Source: Okapia johnstoni
Taxonomy: Eukaryota > Chordata > Mammalia > Artiodactyla > Giraffidae
DNA: 64,000 nt
NCBI GenBank assembly: GCA_024291935.2
Contig: CM044318.1
Location: forward strand, 81,168,001-81,232,000
Direction: 5' to 3'
The notes beneath the pieces were generated by a model. The model was given only the letters and a program-made list of their open reading frames with translations. It was not told the origin of the DNA and ran no database searches. Below are positions 41,371 to 52,752 of this stretch, piece after piece. Position 1 is the first letter of the stretch; the number at the start of each line of letters is the position of its first letter. Both the position numbers and the translations under genes were made by a program.

Positions 41371-41685
41371 TTTCAGAAATTTTTCTTAAATTATTTATTT
41401 GGTAATTCCATCCCCTTTATCTTCTTGGTTCTCTTTTTCTAGAGGAAATTGTGCTTTTGTATTGGTGCCTCCTGGACTGGTCCTCTGATTTTCTTATCCT
41501 TATCTGACTGTTTTTTCTTAGTGTCTTTACTTGACTTTCTAGAAAATTTTTCAATGTTACCTTCTAAACCTATTAAACTTTTAAATGTAATTTTTAAAGT
41601 ACAATTTACATAAAATAAAATGCACTGATTTTAAAGGTATAGATTCATAGATTGTTATAAAGGCATATATCCACCACACTGTAAG
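41371..41685. other. AT-rich unassigned intergenic
   Basis: LINE-like texture ('aaagtacaatttacataaaataaaatgcactg') but no firm family. Confidence 0.4.
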
Positions 41686-43096
41686 ATATATATATATTTA
41701 TATATATAATATTATATATAAATATAATATAAATGTATATATTATAAATATATAAATAAATAAAATAAATATATTATATATTATAATGTATATTACAATA
41801 TTATGTTCTATATATTCTATATAATATATATAATACACAGAATATATATAATATTGTAATTATAATATATAATATAACATATTAATATATTGTATATTAT
41901 TAATATTAATATATAATATATAATGTAATATATATTATACTATATATTATATAGCATACAATACATATAAATATATAATATATATTATAAATATAAATAT
42001 TATATATAGTATATATTATATATCATATAAATATAAATATATAATATATATTAAATATAAGATATAATATATATTATATATAATATATCATTATAATATA
42101 AATATGTTATATATAATATATATTAAAAATATACATAATAAATTATAATATAATTTATTATATAATTATATATTATATATACTATAATTATGCCTATAGT
42201 TATATATGATATATAATATGATATAATATTATATCATATTATATATAATATCATATATTATTATATATATATTATTATTATCATATATATCATATATTAT
42301 TATATGATATATAATATTATATAATATTATATATAATATATCATATATTATTATATCACACATGTTATATATAATATATGATAATATGTAATAAATAAAA
42401 TATATTATACATTATATTTATATAATTATATATGTTATATACATTATAATTATATATATTATATATGTATATACATTATATATGTATATATTTTTATACA
42501 TATATATTTATACACACGTATATACAATATTATATATTATAGTATATAATATAATATATTATATAAAATTATATATAGTATATAATATATTATATATTAT
42601 ATATTATATATGAAATATAATATAATATATAATAATATAATATATATTGTATATAATAAATTATATATAACAAAATCAATATAATACATAAATATATATT
42701 ATATTTATGTATTATATATATTTTAAAATATAAATATATTAAATATTATAATATATAATATATATTATATAATATAATCTGTATAATGTATTATAATATA
42801 ATTTATTATATTTTTATAGTATATATAATATAATAATACATATCATATATTACAATATATTATATAAGTATAATATTATATATATTTATATTATTTATTA
42901 TATTTTATTATATATTATTTATTATTTTATTTATTATAAGGTTAATATATTTATTATATTTTATTATTTATTATATTATTTGTTATATATATTATTATAA
43001 TATATAATACAATATATACTATATATTTAATATAAAATATATTATGTTTATATTATATATATTAAATATATGTGTGTTTTATATATTTAATATATG
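41686..43096. repeat. 1.4-kb nearly pure A/T tract
   Basis: TATA-, ATATAATATT- and TATTAT-type units with only scattered G or C for about 1,410 bp. There is no fixed period. It is rich in self-complementary TA stretches. It interrupts LINE-like flanks. Confidence 0.97.
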
Positions 43097-43110
43097 TAAC
43101 CGAATTCTGA

Positions 43111-43476
43111 TTTCTAGTAACCAAAATAAATTCCTGAAGGATTATGATGTAAAAATTAAAATCATAAAATCATAAAAATTTTGGAAGAGAACATTCCAAG
43201 TCGGGCAAGGATTTCCTAAATAGAACATATTATGGCATTTTTTAAACTTAGTACATTTTGTTGCATAGGACTGTGTTTGGTTCTCAGAAAAGTACAGTTT
43301 CTAGTAACCAAAATAAATTCCTGAAGGATTATGATGTAAAAATTAAAATCATAAAAATTTTGGAAGAGAACATTCCAAGTCGGGCAAGGATTTCCTAAAT
43401 AGAACATATTATGGCATTTTTTAAACTTAGTACATTTTGTTGCATAGGACTGTGTTTGGTTCTCAGAAAAGTACAG
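43111..43476. repeat. Near-perfect 187/179-bp tandem duplication
   Basis: Copy 1 is 43111-43297 and copy 2 is 43298-43476. Both start TTTCTAGTAACCAAAATAAA and end CAGAAAAGTACAG. They are identical except that copy 1 has one extra 8-bp unit (ATAAAATC) near 43165. There are no other substitutions. Confidence 0.97.
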
Positions 43477-43484
43477 TTTCCTAT

Positions 43485-43995
43485 AAACCTCTCATCCACA
43501 CTCCCCCTGCCCACCATCAATATCCCTGCTTTTTTATGGTTCATTTATTACAATCAATGAACCAACACAGACACATTATTATTGACCAAGGTTCATGGTT
43601 TATATCAGGGCTCACCCTTGGTGTTGTGCATTCTCTGGGTTGGGACAAATGTATAAATTACACATGTCCACCATTATAGTGTCATTCAGCATAGTTCCAC
43701 CACCACAAAAATCTCTCGTGTACCCCATTTTCCTTCCTACCCTCCCCCACAATGCTGGACAACCAGTGATCTTTTAATGTTTCCGCGGTTTTGATTTTTT
43801 CAGGACGTGACATTAGTTGGAACCATACAGTATGTGGCTTTGTCAGATTGACTTCTTTCACTTAGTAATATGCTTTTAAGTTTCCTCAGTGTCTTTTCAC
43901 GGCTTGATAGATCATTTCTTTTCAGTGCTTAATACGATTCCATTGTTGATGCACCACACTGTAGTCATTCGTGGTGACCAGTAGTTTTGTGACTG
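43485..43995 (-). mobile_element. Old L1M 3' region (antisense)
   Basis: 'cattcagcatagttccacc', 'gttggaaccatacagtatgtggctttgtcagattgacttctttcacttag' is reverse-complement L1M. Confidence 0.65.
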
Positions 43996-44404
43996 AGTGT
44001 GCAAGGGAGCCCTGGCTATTGCCAGCTCCTGCGTCTTTTCAAGTTCCTGCGGTGTAAACCAGTGCCTTCAGCTTTCCTCACTGCTGATGTAGGAACTGAC
44101 TTTCTTGGGTCTCCTAATCAGTCACCACCAGCTTATTTGATTTCCAGTTTCCAAAATGTGCTTGGTGTTTTCCTCTCTGTGCTTGGTGTTCTCTCTGTCC
44201 TTGTGGATTTCTGTTTTTGTCTTTGGTTGTTTAATCTCTTCCCTGTAGATTTCGGGAGGGAGTGAAGCGAGGTGCACGTGTTCAATCCACCATTTCAACC
44301 CAGAAATCCTCCTCGTATCTTTTACTTGTTTAAGGAAGAACTAAATAAAATAATGTCCTGATTCTTCCTCTATTCCTACATGACAAATCTACCAGAATTT
44401 TGTA
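43996..44404. other. Unassigned intergenic
   Basis: No gene or repeat is recognised. Confidence 0.45.
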
Positions 44405-44732
44405 ATTTGATTTTATATTTATTTTATTTTTGGCTGTTCTGGGTCTTTGTTGCTGTGTGGACTTTTTCTCTAGTTGTGGCGAATGCAGGCTACTTGGTCA
44501 TCGCAAAATGTGGTCTTCTCATTGCGGGCTTCTCTTTTTGCGAAACATGGGCTCTAGGGCGTGTGGGCTTAGCAGTTACAGCTCCCGGGCTCTAGACCAC
44601 AGGCTCAATAGTTGTGGCACACAGACTTAGGTGCTCCACAGCATGTGGGATCTTCCTGACCCAGGGATTGAACCCGTGTCTCCTGCATGGGCAGACAGAT
44701 TCTTCACCTCTGAACCACCAGGAGCGCCCTCT
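44405..44732 (-). mobile_element. Long CHR-family SINE (antisense)
   Basis: 'tttatttttggctgttctgggtctttgttgctg', 'gtagttgtggc'-type internal repeats, 'catgtgggatcttcctgacccagggattgaacccg' and a terminal 'ccaccaggagcgcc'. It is longer than the standard CHR copies here. Confidence 0.85.
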
Positions 44733-45227
44733 AGCAGAATTTTAAAACATGAAGTTTGCCCCCTGAATTGTTAAAATATTATCCCAACGTTACAAATTCT
44801 TATTATCCCAAGAACTTTTAATGTTCTTGCTTCAAAATTCACATTGAGTATTGAAAAAAAGTCTTGCTTAGTCCTCATAGAGATTGCATGAAATTTCTTG
44901 GAAATAACACATAGTACAGAAATTTCTCTTGTCTGAATAATTAATGTGGGACTCAAAGAATTCTCGAGCACGTGCTGTGTACCAGACCTGACCCAGAAGT
45001 GTTCAATGAGGCTTAAGCACAGACAGAACCCTTCCACCTGCTGCCTCAATCCTGGAGTGAGCCCAGCAGGGCCTCATCACAGCCCCTGCTCAGGAAGTCC
45101 TGGCACAGAGCTTCCTGATCACTTCCAGCAGGCCCTCCCTGTCCAGTTAAACTGGAGGGACAGGCCTCCTGCTCAGCTCTGCCCACTTGACTCCTTCCAC
45201 TATCTTGCTGCTGAGAACAGAATTCTG
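44733..45227. other. Unassigned intergenic
   Basis: No gene or repeat is recognised. Confidence 0.45.
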
Positions 45228-45400
45228 GGGCTCAGTTCAGTCGCTCAGTCGTGTCCGACTCTGACCCCGTGGACTGCAGCATGACAGGCCTCCCTGTCCA
45301 ACTCCCAGAGTTTACTCAAACTCATGTCCGTTGAGTCAGTGATGCCATCCAACCATCTCATCCTCTATCGTCCCCTTTTCCTCCCGCCTTCAATCTTGAC
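45228..45400 (-). mobile_element. BovB 3' end (antisense), ACTGA-type tail
   Basis: 'ctcagttcagtcgctcagtcgtgtccgac' to 'ccttttcctcccgccttcaatcttg'. Confidence 0.92.
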
Positions 45401-45577
45401 CACATAATCACAGAAAGTTACATGGAATCTCCACTTCAGGCCACTTTCTTCTGTGTTTTACTCATCTAGCTATTAAAACAACCTCAACAATGACATCAAA
45501 ACGAAGTCCCTTTCTAGGACAAATTCTGTCCAGTGAGTCTTAGCTGTTGATTGACAGGTAGTCTCATCTGCTTGTGT

Positions 45578-45802
45578 GGCGCCTTCCAGGCGGCGCTAGT
45601 GGTAAAGAACCCACCAGCCAAGGCAGGGGACGTAAGAGACGCAGGTTCTATCCCTGGGTTGGGAAGATCCCTTGGAGGAGGGCATGGCAACCCATTCCAG
45701 TGTTCTTGCCTGGAGGATCTCGTGGACAAAGGAGCCTGGTGGACTACCGTCCATAGGGTTGCAAAGAGTCAGGCACAACTGAAGCAAAGCTCAGCACTCG
45801 TT
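45578..45802 (+). mobile_element. Bov-tA SINE with 9-bp TSD
   Basis: 'gcgccttccaggcggcgctagtggtaaag' to 'aggcacaactgaagcaaagc', flanked by TGCTTGTGT at 45569-45577 and 45803-45811. Confidence 0.95.
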
Positions 45803-45811
45803 TGCTTGTGT

Positions 45812-46464
45812 AGATTTTTCTGTCTATGCAGAGAGGTTGGTGAGTGACAAGTGTCCCCACATCCTAGAGGAAGGAATGGGATGCATCACAGCAATGACAG
45901 AGACAAGCTGGTTCTGCCGACTCTCTCTGCCACCACCCCAGAGTAAGGATAGGCTGGGAAGGGTTGCCAGCCTGGGGCCTCGTGGGTCCTGTGGGTCTCT
46001 CCATACATTTCACATTTTGTTAAATAACTACTCTAGGCAATTAGCCCATAACCCCAAAGCAGTGCTTTTTGCTAATACCTCGTCTAGACCTGTGGCAAAG
46101 AAGGCCTCTTCCTTCTCACTATGTCAAATCCAGGAGCAGGGCTCCGCGTGCTCAGGTGCAATGTGAAGACAGATAGGGTAGAACCAACGTGATGTCCACT
46201 CTCCCAACTGCTACACCAATGACAGTTACTGGTGTCTTTCCATCAGGGGGTGGGGTGGAGCAGCCCAGACAAGACAACCCCCCCCCACCCCACGTTTGAA
46301 CCAGGCTGTGAGAGAGGAATTGACCACTTTGAAGGCTCCGTAACCCTGACCTAAGGGTTAAACATTGAACCAGGTTAGGGTCAAAACCTGGCAGTAGGAC
46401 TAGCCACTCTGCCTCCCTGCGGAGGTGCTGGGGGAGGAGGGACATCTCTGGGGAGGCACCCTGT
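45812..46464. other. Unassigned intergenic
   Basis: Includes a C run (46278-46286). No gene is recognised. Confidence 0.45.
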
Positions 46465-46545
46465 TGTGCTGGGGGCACAGGGTCAATCCCTGGTGGGGAA
46501 ACTAAGGTCTCACAGGTCCCACGGCATGGCCAAAATAAATAGAAA
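46465..46545 (+). mobile_element. CHR-type SINE, 3' part
   Basis: 'gcacagggtcaatccctggtggggaaactaagg' then 'ggcatggccaaaataaat'. The head is degraded. Confidence 0.7.
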
Positions 46546-47111
46546 GAAATCAAGTCTCCAGCCACTGACATTTAAAAAAAAAGATTAAAAAAAAGAACAC
46601 AGTAGAGGGCATAAACATTCTTTCTTCCTACAAGTAGCAACATTCAGAGACAGCCTAAAAGTCTAGTAGGAGGTGAACTGCTAACTTACGGTATATTCAT
46701 AAAACAGAAACTTACATAGTTATTTACTAAAACGTTTTCTAAGGATTTGCATGTTATGTTCACCCATACATATATACATATATGATCATGTAGGGAAAAG
46801 ATAAATGTGAGTAAATATATATGTACGCTTAATATACTTAAATATGTACACACATATACACAACTTCAATAATGGTAAATTCAAATTACGCATTTCTGGA
46901 AATTCTTTAAAATGTTATCTGTGATTAACTCTCTTGGCTGGGGGCATATGGGTAATTCTAATATTCTTCTTTATTCCTTCCTGTACTTTCCAGGTCTTCT
47001 GTAAGAAATAAACATTAGCTTTGTTTGATTTTCTCCTCCTAGAGAAGCAAGGGTTCTCCTGGAGAAGCCAAGGTTGAGTGGGCTGCTCATCTGGACCCTG
47101 GAAGGCAATCT
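46546..47111. other. AT-rich, probable old L1 remnants
   Basis: L1-like texture ('gacagcctaaaagtctagtaggaggtgaactg'), with no clear boundaries. Confidence 0.4.
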
Positions 47112-47271
47112 TTTTTTTTTTTTTTTTTTTTTTTAGTATTTATTTATTTATTTGGCTGTGCTAGATCTCAGCTGCGGTATGTGGAACCTAGTTCACTGAC
47201 TAGATAGAACCCAGGCCCCCTGCATTGGGGGTGCAGAGTCTTAGCCACTGGACCACCAGGGAAGTCCCCTA
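47112..47271 (-). mobile_element. CHR-type SINE (antisense) with 11-bp TSD
   Basis: A T-rich start, 'tatttggctgtgctagatctcagctgcgg', 'ccaccagggaagtcccc'. The flanks are GAAGGCAATCT at 47101-47111 and 47272-47282. Confidence 0.95.
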
Positions 47272-47282
47272 GAAGGCAATCT

Positions 47283-48354
47283 GAAAGGCAGGATGGTGGG
47301 GAAATGTCACTGCAGAAAGTCAATCTTTCCAACTTGGCATCAACTGGAAGAGGCTAGCAAGAGACAATCAGGGCAAATCCAGAGAACCGGATGAAGTCCA
47401 AAGGTTGGGGCCCAGGGTAGACAAGAGGGAAGCTGCCGGGCTTTTTCGAGAAAGCCAGAGCCTCATGTATGGACAGGACTGGAGAGATGAGTGTGCCAGT
47501 CCCGTGGGGACAAACTCTACAGTCACAGACACTTCAGCAAACAGAGTCATGGTGGTGAGTAGTGACAACACCACCTTCGCGATAGGCGTCTCTGTCCCGT
47601 CTCTCTCTTGGCACACCACACTCCTCTGCCTGCCACTGTACATGGGGCCAGGTGCAATAGTCTTGGCAAATCCTTCTGTGACCTCTGGACCCGCAATGGT
47701 GATAGCAGAGGAGCCAGAGTCTCAAAGAGCCAACAGCCACAGCCTGGAGGAATCCAGGAAGCACGAGTTCAACGTCACCCAGTGCTGGCAGAGAGCGGGA
47801 AGGCAGCAACAGTGGCCGCAGGGGAAAGGCAGGAGCCAACCAGGGCAGAGAACGAGAGATGAGGTAGAGAAACTTCCAGCCGGCAGCTCAGAGTCGGACA
47901 GTCGCGGTTTCCCTCTGCCCTGTGGAGGACCAAGGACTGATGCGCCCAGACACATGGGGCCACGTGACAACCCCTCTGCCTGCCTCAGTCCCCCTCCTCC
48001 TGACAGCGGCTCTCATCTGCACGTCACAGTGCGGCTTGTTCCTGCTGGACCCCACCATGCTTTAGGAGACTGATGTGGGAGCAGAGTCAGAATTTTCCAG
48101 ACCCTGGAAGACACAGGCACCTTTCCGCGACACCTTTTGAAAGCTGTCCTCTTAAGGGTCCAGGATACGCCTCTGGGTCCTGACTTTGGTTTGTTGTCCA
48201 CCCTGCAGGGGACTCTTGTCATGATGCATGTTCTCTACCACTGGTTTGTCCCTCCTGTGGGTTGACATGAAGACCAAAGGCAGAGTCGGTTCCCTTTTGT
48301 CTCCTTTTTCCTAGAGTTTGTTGTTGTTTAGTTGCTGAGTTGTGTCAGAATTTG
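47283..48354. other. Unassigned intergenic with a 222-codon open frame
   Basis: The + strand is open from 47405 to 48073. The translated sequence has no motif, signal or domain I recognise. Minus-strand frames are open over the same interval, as expected in GC-rich DNA. I do not call a gene. Confidence 0.4.
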
Positions 48355-48570
48355 TTGTTATTGTGGTTTAGTCACTATGTCGTGTCCGACTCTTTTGTGA
48401 CTTCATGGACCGTCGCCCACCAGGCTCCTCTGTCCATGGGATTCCTCAGGCAAGAAAATTGGAGTGGGTTGCCATTTCCTTCTCCAGGGGATCTTCCTGA
48501 CCCACGGATTAAACCCATGTCTCCTCCCTTAGCTGGTGGATTCTTTACCACTAGGCCACCATGGAAGAAA
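48355..48570 (-). mobile_element. Bov-tA SINE (antisense)
   Basis: 'ttattgtggtttagtcactatgtcgtgtccgac' to 'ctttaccactaggccaccatgg'. Confidence 0.95.
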
Positions 48571-48931
48571 ATTGTCAAGTTGGTGATTTATCAAGCCTTT
48601 GTGACTTAAATTCTTAATTTTCTTTCTTTTAGTGAATGAGCCTGTCACTGAAATGCTGCAGCCACTTTTTTTTCTTTAAGCCTCAGGCTCAGGGTTTAGA
48701 ATCTCCAGATGCTGTCCTGTGCTATGTAATATGGGTTGCCATGGAGCCAGAACTAGCTTGTAAATGCTGAAATCCTGCAATTTCACCGAGAGACAGGATG
48801 ATCTGTTATGTGTATATTTCAGTCACGTGTAGGTTAAGCTGCTTGGTGACAAGAGTTGTGATTTGGTGGTTTGCATCAGCTTCAGCAGATCACCCTCTCG
48901 ACTTTGTCAATTGACTGAGTTACAATCAATT

Positions 48932-49075
48932 TGTGTGTGTGTGTGTGTGTGTGTGTGTTTGTTTTTTGACCATGGCGTGCAGCATGAGGGATCTTGGTTC
49001 CCCAACTGGGGATCCAAGCCGCACCCCCTGCAGTGGAAGTGTGGAGTCTTAATCACTGGACTGCCAGGGAAGTCC
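48932..49075 (-). mobile_element. CHR-type SINE (antisense) with (TG)n and 10-bp TSD
   Basis: (TG)n at 48932-48958 replaces the tail. Then 'gcagcatgagggatcttggttcccc' to 'ggactgccagggaagtcc'. The flanks are ACAATCAATT at 48922-48931 and 49076-49085. Confidence 0.93.
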
Positions 49076-49085
49076 ACAATCAATT

Positions 49086-50588
49086 GTTAAAACAGATAAA
49101 TAACCCATTTGGTAAAAGGATACTGAATTTTAAGTTGATGGATGATGCCCTTTTCTGGCCTGCTCTTTCACTGTATTTACAAACTCTGCTGCCACTGAGG
49201 AGTCAGCTAAGAAGTCCCTCTGGATTTGGGGCTGGTGACTGTCAGTCTTCAAAGAGGCGTTCCCACTTTCTTCTGCTCCTCCAGCTGCAGCCTCTTGACC
49301 CCACTGTCAGGCCTGCTCAGCACACTCCCCTTCAGTCAGGGGGCATCTGAGCAGCCTCAAGAAAGAAGCACTTGAGGACCAGATCCTGCTGCTCTGACCG
49401 TTCACCTCTAAGCCAACTGGACAACCACTTGTCATCGACATACTTGTTATGGACACTCTATGGACACCCTCATGGCCCCTTCTCTGGCTTCTCTGGCCCC
49501 TTCGTAGTTTATTTGTCCTTTAGTTAATGGTTTTATCCCCATACATTTAACATTTTTATTTTCTAAAACCACTCTATCTTCTTTATGGTTTTCTTGCTTT
49601 GAAATCATACATAGAAAGGTCTTCCCATATCCAAGAATACTTAACATATTCAACTATTTTTTCTAGTTTTTTGCCCCGGTCAGGGGGGTGGAGCTAGGTA
49701 GCCATGTATTGATATATAGGGGTTGCAACTGGCAACCCCTATGGTACCACTTGTAACAAGTGTCTGGGGATTTTGAACCCTGAGCCTGAGGCCTAACAAA
49801 AAAGAAGTGGCTGCTTGCATTTACAGGACAAGCTGTTTTGTTTGCATTAACTGGTCTCACTCCTAGTCAAGGCCATTGAATCAGACGCCTAACTCCTGAA
49901 GGTCTGCATCCAGAGCCTGAGTTAGATGGTGGCCGTGCTGTGTCAGGGCATAGCACTCTCAGGGAGGACTCTCTACTCAGGTCCACTCTAGGACCACCCC
50001 CCCGACCAGCTCATGCCCCTGGGTCTTGAAGGGTGTAAGTCAGGTCCTCCTTGCACCTGCTTTGGGCAGGTCCCCAAATATGTCCCCAGGGACTTACCCC
50101 ATCCATTTACTCTGCTATGGCTCCCCCTGCCCACCCTCTTGACTCTTTCCTTAGGCGGCTGGGTCAGAGAAGGCTAAGGTTTATCCGTTGATGACAAGTT
50201 CAGAGCAGATAACAAATTGAAGTTAAGAAAACTTCCCGGGACACTAACCATTTGTCTTGTAGGTGAAGACGGATGTCGTGATTGCCTAGTAGGTCCTTTC
50301 ATTCCACGATAGGGGACTTTCTCCGTGCCAGCTTCACAGAGTGGTCAGGCCAGTAGTCTCCCCTGTGCACATGCGTGCTGACGGCCAGGAGCCGCGGGAG
50401 TTCCACGAGCTGGCCTGGCCTCCAAGAGGCTGTCTCCTCAGCGCCGCCTGGCAGCTCAGAGGCTGTTCCTTCCTTTCCTCCTTCCCGTATAAATGAGGAA
50501 ATAGAAGAGCAAGCAAACCTACGTGCGTGTCGTGTGTGTGCATGTTGTGTGTTTACTAACACACACATAAGTATGCAGACTTTGCAGG
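49086..50588. other. Unassigned intergenic
   Basis: About 1.5 kb without recognised genes or transposons. It contains the small perfect hairpin at 49716-49742. Confidence 0.5.
49716..49742. other. Perfect 11-bp hairpin
   Basis: ATAGGGGTTGC (49716-49726), loop AACTG, GCAACCCCTAT (49732-49742). Confidence 0.9.
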
Positions 50589-51030
50589 TATATTAGTTTC
50601 CTTAGCGTCGGAAACAAATGGCCACACTCTGAGTGGCTGGACACAGCAGGAACGTCTTCTCTCACAGTCCTGGAGGCTGACAGAAACCAAGGCCCTGGCA
50701 AGACCATGCTTCCTACAAGGAACTTTATAGGCAGATCCCATCTCGCCTCTTCCTGGCTTTTGGTGGTTGCCTGGAGTCCTCAGTGTTCCTTGGCATGTAG
50801 ACATATCACTGTAATCTCTGCCTCTGTTGTCACGTGGCCTTCCCTGAGTTGCCCCTGTCTTTGATGTGTCATCTCTTCTCCTTGTAAGGATGCCAGGCAT
50901 GTGGACTTTAAGGCCATCCTGAAACGGGATGACATCATTGTAACTGATTGCATCTACAAAGATTTTATTTCCAAACAAGGTCACATTCTGAGTTTCTGGA
51001 TGGATATGAATTTGGGGGACTCTTATCTTG
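50589..51030 (+). repeat. Ancient interspersed repeat, second copy
   Basis: 'tattagtttccttagcgtcggaaacaaatgg', 'tctcacagtcctggaggctgac', 'tttatttccaaacaaggtcacattctgag' is the same family as 35786-36165, in a longer copy. Confidence 0.7.
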
Positions 51031-51102
51031 CCTAGTACACAGGGCTAAGACAGATGTATCCTGAATTCAAAGACGTTAAATGTGAAAAACGTGCATCTTT
51101 TT

Positions 51103-51505
51103 TAAAAAAATTATTTTTAATTGGAGGATAATTGCTTTACAATGTTGTGTTGGTTTCTGCCATACATCAACGTGAATCAGCCATAGGTATACATATGTCC
51201 CCTCCCTTTTGAACCTCCCCCCTCCCCATCCCACTCCTTTAGGTTGTCACAGAGCACCGGGTTGAGCTCCCTGTGTTATGTAGCAACTTTCCACTGGCTG
51301 TCTGGTTCATGTCTAGTAGCGTATGTGTCTCCATGCTGCTCTCTCAATTCGTGCTACCCTCCCTTTCCCCCACTGTGTCCACAGGCCGTTTCTCTATATC
51401 TGTGTCTCTGTTCCTGCCCTGCGTGTAGACTCATCAGTACCATCTTTCTAGATTCCATATGCACGTGTTACTATACGATTGTTTTTCTCTTTCTGACTTA
51501 CTAAA
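51103..51505 (-). mobile_element. Ruminant L1 3' end (antisense)
   Basis: 'tatttttaattggaggataattgctttacaatgttgtg' to 'cgattgtttttctctttctgacttac'. Flanks 51077-51099 and 51502-51524 match at 20 of 23 bases, a possible decayed TSD. Confidence 0.9.
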
Positions 51506-51524
51506 TGTGAGAAACATACATCTT

Positions 51525-52226
51525 AAACTCCATCAAATATGGCATCTCACACACACACAGACCCATATACTAAATATTCAATGATGTAGGTGGAAAATGC
51601 ATTCTCAAAAACTGCTGTGATCAAAAAAATAACCCAAAACAGCTGTGATCATCTTTTGGTGGGATCCATAGTTGAGGGGCTTCAACTTTGACGGAACAGA
51701 GGAGCTCGTGTTCTCCAGAAGAGCTGAGTTTCTGGAAAATGATTTACTTAGGATGAACTGGGTCCTGTGGCAGATGGTTGTGAAAATGCTTTGCAAACAG
51801 TCAAATGTGGTACAAGTAATGGCTGATGGATACCCACTTTATGCCCTTTGGGAAAACTGTCCATTCCATGCACAAATGTGATAATAGTGAATTGTCACAG
51901 TGGCAATTTCCTGAACGAAAAAAATTCTTTTTCACTGGATAAAACAAAGAATGATTTAGCCTGACTTCATAAATGGAAACTCTGTTTTTCATCAAGGGAT
52001 CCAGCAGCCCCTTCTAGGTTCATTCATTTCAGAGCCCTTGGAGTGGGTTTCCCATGTTTAGGTTTCATGTATGGAAGAAGGGGCTCTGATATCTGGTCAC
52101 AATTTCACTTACTATAGGATTCTGCATATTGTTTTGTAAAAACAAACAATGCTGTGTCAATCAGTTCAAAAGGGGTAACAGAATTTTATGCCTGAAAGGG
52201 AATTTATATACAATCCGATCTAATCC
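51525..52226. other. Unassigned intergenic
   Basis: No gene or repeat is recognised. Confidence 0.45.
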
Positions 52227-52327
52227 ATTTATTTTATTTTTATAATTGCTTTGCAATGTTGTGTTAGTTTTGGCTGTACAAAGAAGTGAATCAATTATAG
52301 GTTTATATATGTGTGCGTGTGTGTGTG

Positions 52328-52538
52328 CTAAGTCATTTCAGTCATGTCTGACTCTTTGCAACCTTCTGGACTGTGGCCTGCCAGGCTCCTCTGTCTATGG
52401 GATTCTCCAGGCAAGAATACTGGAATGGGTTGCCATTTCCTTCTCCAGGGGATCTTCCGCACCCAGGGATCAAACCCTGCTTCTCTTCCGTCTTCTGCAT
52501 TAGCAGGGGAGTGCTTTACCACTAGCACCACCTGGGGT
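52328..52538 (-). mobile_element. Bov-tA SINE (antisense), left arm of palindrome
   Basis: 'ctaagtcatttcagtcatgtctgac' to 'ctttaccactagcaccacctgg'. Confidence 0.95.
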
Positions 52539-52752
52539 TTCCCTGGTGGCTCAGAGGTAAAGAATCCTCCTGCCAATGCCGGAGACATAAGAGATGTGGG
52601 GTTCGATCCCCTGAGTCAGGAAGATCCCCTAGAGAAGGAAACGGCAAGCCACTCCAGTATTCTTGCCTGGGAAATCCTGTGGGCAGAGTAGCCTGATGGG
52701 CTACAGTGCATCCAGTCGTAAGGAGTTGGACCTGACTTAGTGACTGAATACT
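52539..52752 (+). mobile_element. Bov-tA SINE, right arm of palindrome
   Basis: 'ggtttccctggtggctcagaggtaaag' to 'gttggacctgacttagtgactgaat'. It abuts the preceding copy head to head. Confidence 0.95.

Noticed and set aside
41686..43096. A/T tract as a replication origin or centromeric satellite
   Set aside because: There is no fixed monomer period and no known satellite motif. Origin function cannot be inferred from A/T content.
51077..51524. 23-base imperfect flanks as a proven L1 target-site duplication
   Set aside because: Three mismatches, and the L1 piece lacks its normal terminus on the far side, so the match may be coincidental or part of an older repeat.
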